From NCBI GenBank assembly GCA_913061385.1, contig CAJXTM010000170.1:1-7211 (forward strand): 7,211 nucleotides of DNA, written 5' to 3'. Source of the stretch: an uncultured Rhodopirellula sp. (lineage in GTDB: Bacteria > Planctomycetota > Planctomycetia > Pirellulales > Pirellulaceae). Below are positions 6,532-7,211 of this stretch, one piece after another. Made by a program: the position numbers and the translations under genes. Within the stretch, counting starts at the first letter, position 1. Each line of letters starts with the position of its first letter. The notes under the pieces were generated by a model, which was given only the letters and a program-made list of their open reading frames with translations, did not search any database and was not told the DNA's origin.

Positions 6532-7167
6532 CTAGGCCACGCGAAGGCTTATTGCTGGCACGGTTTTGCCTGCCCGGCCCCCCCCAAGCAACGACAACAA
6601 CGGGTCAATTCGATACGGCTTGCTCAGCGTGAGTGCGACGCCACCTTCATTGGCAGCTTGTACCTGACTGTGACGTGGTGCATTTGCAATCCAAGCATGA
6701 ACAGGAGACCAACCTGCTGTTGAAAATTGCTTGATCCGTTGACTCCACTGCTCTGCAGATGCCGCATCCGCCACTGAATCATCCCACCACACGGTATCAA
6801 TCCGGCGCATTTGCCAACGGCAGGCATCTCGACACCAAATCGTCATTGCGCCAGCAGATTCCGCAAGATCCATCAGTGCAGCGCCGATTGCCGGTGTTGC
6901 ACTGACGACAGCAACCGAACGGCAAATGGTGTCTGCCGACGTCACGACCGCTCCACAACACTGCAACCAAACCGGTAGCACCTGCCTCCAATGATGACAG
7001 TAAATACGCTCAGATTTACTGAAAACTGGATCGAGGACCTTGGCATACATCCCCTCACAACACGATCCCATCAGACAAATTATCTTGGCATCCGGGTAAG
7101 CGTTTCGTAATTCACTAACCAGACCACCAGAAAGTTCGGGCCGCTGGCTCTGCGTGACCACAATCGC
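6532..7167 (-). CDS. Hypothetical protein with degenerate receiver-like domain(s), 5' end missing
   Basis: Only the C-terminal 211 residues are present, because the gene runs off the contig end where adapter sequence begins. I do not recognise a named family. Residues 84-194 follow the pattern of a response-regulator receiver domain: strand SVAVVSATP, helix IGAALMDLAESAG, strand IDTVWWDDS with Asp129/Asp130 where the phospho-acceptor would lie, strand PVHAWIAN, and strand ALTLSKPY with Lys183 where the conserved lysine would lie. The usual acidic pair after the first strand is missing, so phosphorylation is doubtful. Residues 1-40 (AIVVTQSQRPEL, GGLVSELRNAYPDAKIICLMG) resemble the second half of another such domain, suggesting two pseudo-receivers in tandem. 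An unusually Cys/Trp-rich linker joins them. A run of eight G in the coding strand falls near the C-terminus. The gene converges on spoVG. The product is probably a cytoplasmic protein with a regulatory or scaffold role; this is inference only. Confidence 0.7.
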   Translation of the reverse strand, partial: AIVVTQSQRPELSGGLVSELRNAYPDAKIICLMGSCCEGMYAKVLDPVFSKSERIYCHHWRQVLPVWLQCCGAVVTSADTICRSVAVVSATPAIGAALMDLAESAGAMTIWCRDACRWQMRRIDTVWWDDSVADAASAEQWSQRIKQFSTAGWSPVHAWIANAPRHSQVQAANEGGVALTLSKPYRIDPLLSLLGGGRAGKTVPAISLRVA

Positions 7168-7168
7168 C

Positions 7169-7211
7169 CTGTCTCTTATACACATCTGACGCTGTCGACG
7201 ACTCCTTACGT
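7169..7211. other. Nextera/Tn5 sequencing adapter and i5 index (non-genomic)
   Basis: Bases 7169-7187 are CTGTCTCTTATACACATCT, the 19-bp Tn5 mosaic end used in Nextera libraries. Bases 7188-7201 match the Nextera read-1 adapter (reverse complement) with one mismatch (T at 7195 where C is expected). Bases 7202-7209, CTCCTTAC, are the reverse complement of index GTAAGGAG, listed as Nextera i5 index 505. The final GT (7210-7211) matches the start of the next adapter part. Translation of this stretch on the minus strand yields MCIRDR, a known contamination signature. The last true genomic base is about 7168. Confidence 0.97.

Noticed and set aside
7168..7185. ATG start at 7185 for the last minus-strand gene
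   Set aside because: The six codons from this ATG lie in the Nextera adapter; the true start is outside the window.

Overview
The window looks like a chromosomal contig end from a planctomycete, most likely a Rhodopirellula/Pirellulales-type bacterium. This is inferred from several features: an LPS-type lipid A gene pair (lpxD, lpxI) next to the isoprenoid gene ispE, a SpoVG protein carrying a zinc ribbon, a large PQQ-type beta-propeller lipoprotein, and moderate GC. No rRNA or other marker is present to fix the taxon. The content is mostly housekeeping. I see no CRISPR array, tRNA, rRNA, transposase or prophage gene.

Layout. Bases 1-458 hold no gene I can support. Bases 459-1898 (minus) encode an exported beta-propeller protein whose last codons lie in a 21-bp tandem repeat. 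A divergent intergenic region of about 300 bp carries a possible promoter for the rightward cluster. That cluster is lpxD (2202-3293), lpxI (3290-4300, ATGA overlap with lpxD), ispE (4321-5316) and a spoVG-family gene (5384-6187). A 344-bp convergent gap follows. Then comes a minus-strand gene (6532-7167), cut off at its 5' end, encoding a protein that resembles degenerate response-regulator receiver domains.

The last 43 bases (7169-7211) are not genomic. They are a Nextera/Tn5 sequencing adapter followed by an i5 index, so the contig really ends at about 7168, and any protein starting with MCIRDR here is an artefact.

How the genes work together. LpxD adds the second acyl chain to UDP-glucosamine and LpxI cleaves UDP-2,3-diacylglucosamine to lipid X. 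These are two steps of the Raetz lipid A pathway with LpxB/LpxC/LpxA encoded elsewhere. IspE supplies the MEP isoprenoid pathway, which feeds quinones, carotenoids and the undecaprenyl carrier. SpoVG is a small nucleic-acid-binding regulator often found near ispE. The cluster therefore reads as an envelope-precursor operon with a regulatory gene at its end.

The most unusual object is the SpoVG protein. A four-cysteine zinc ribbon is inserted in the middle of the SpoVG fold, and a long low-complexity tail ends in a short hydrophobic tip.
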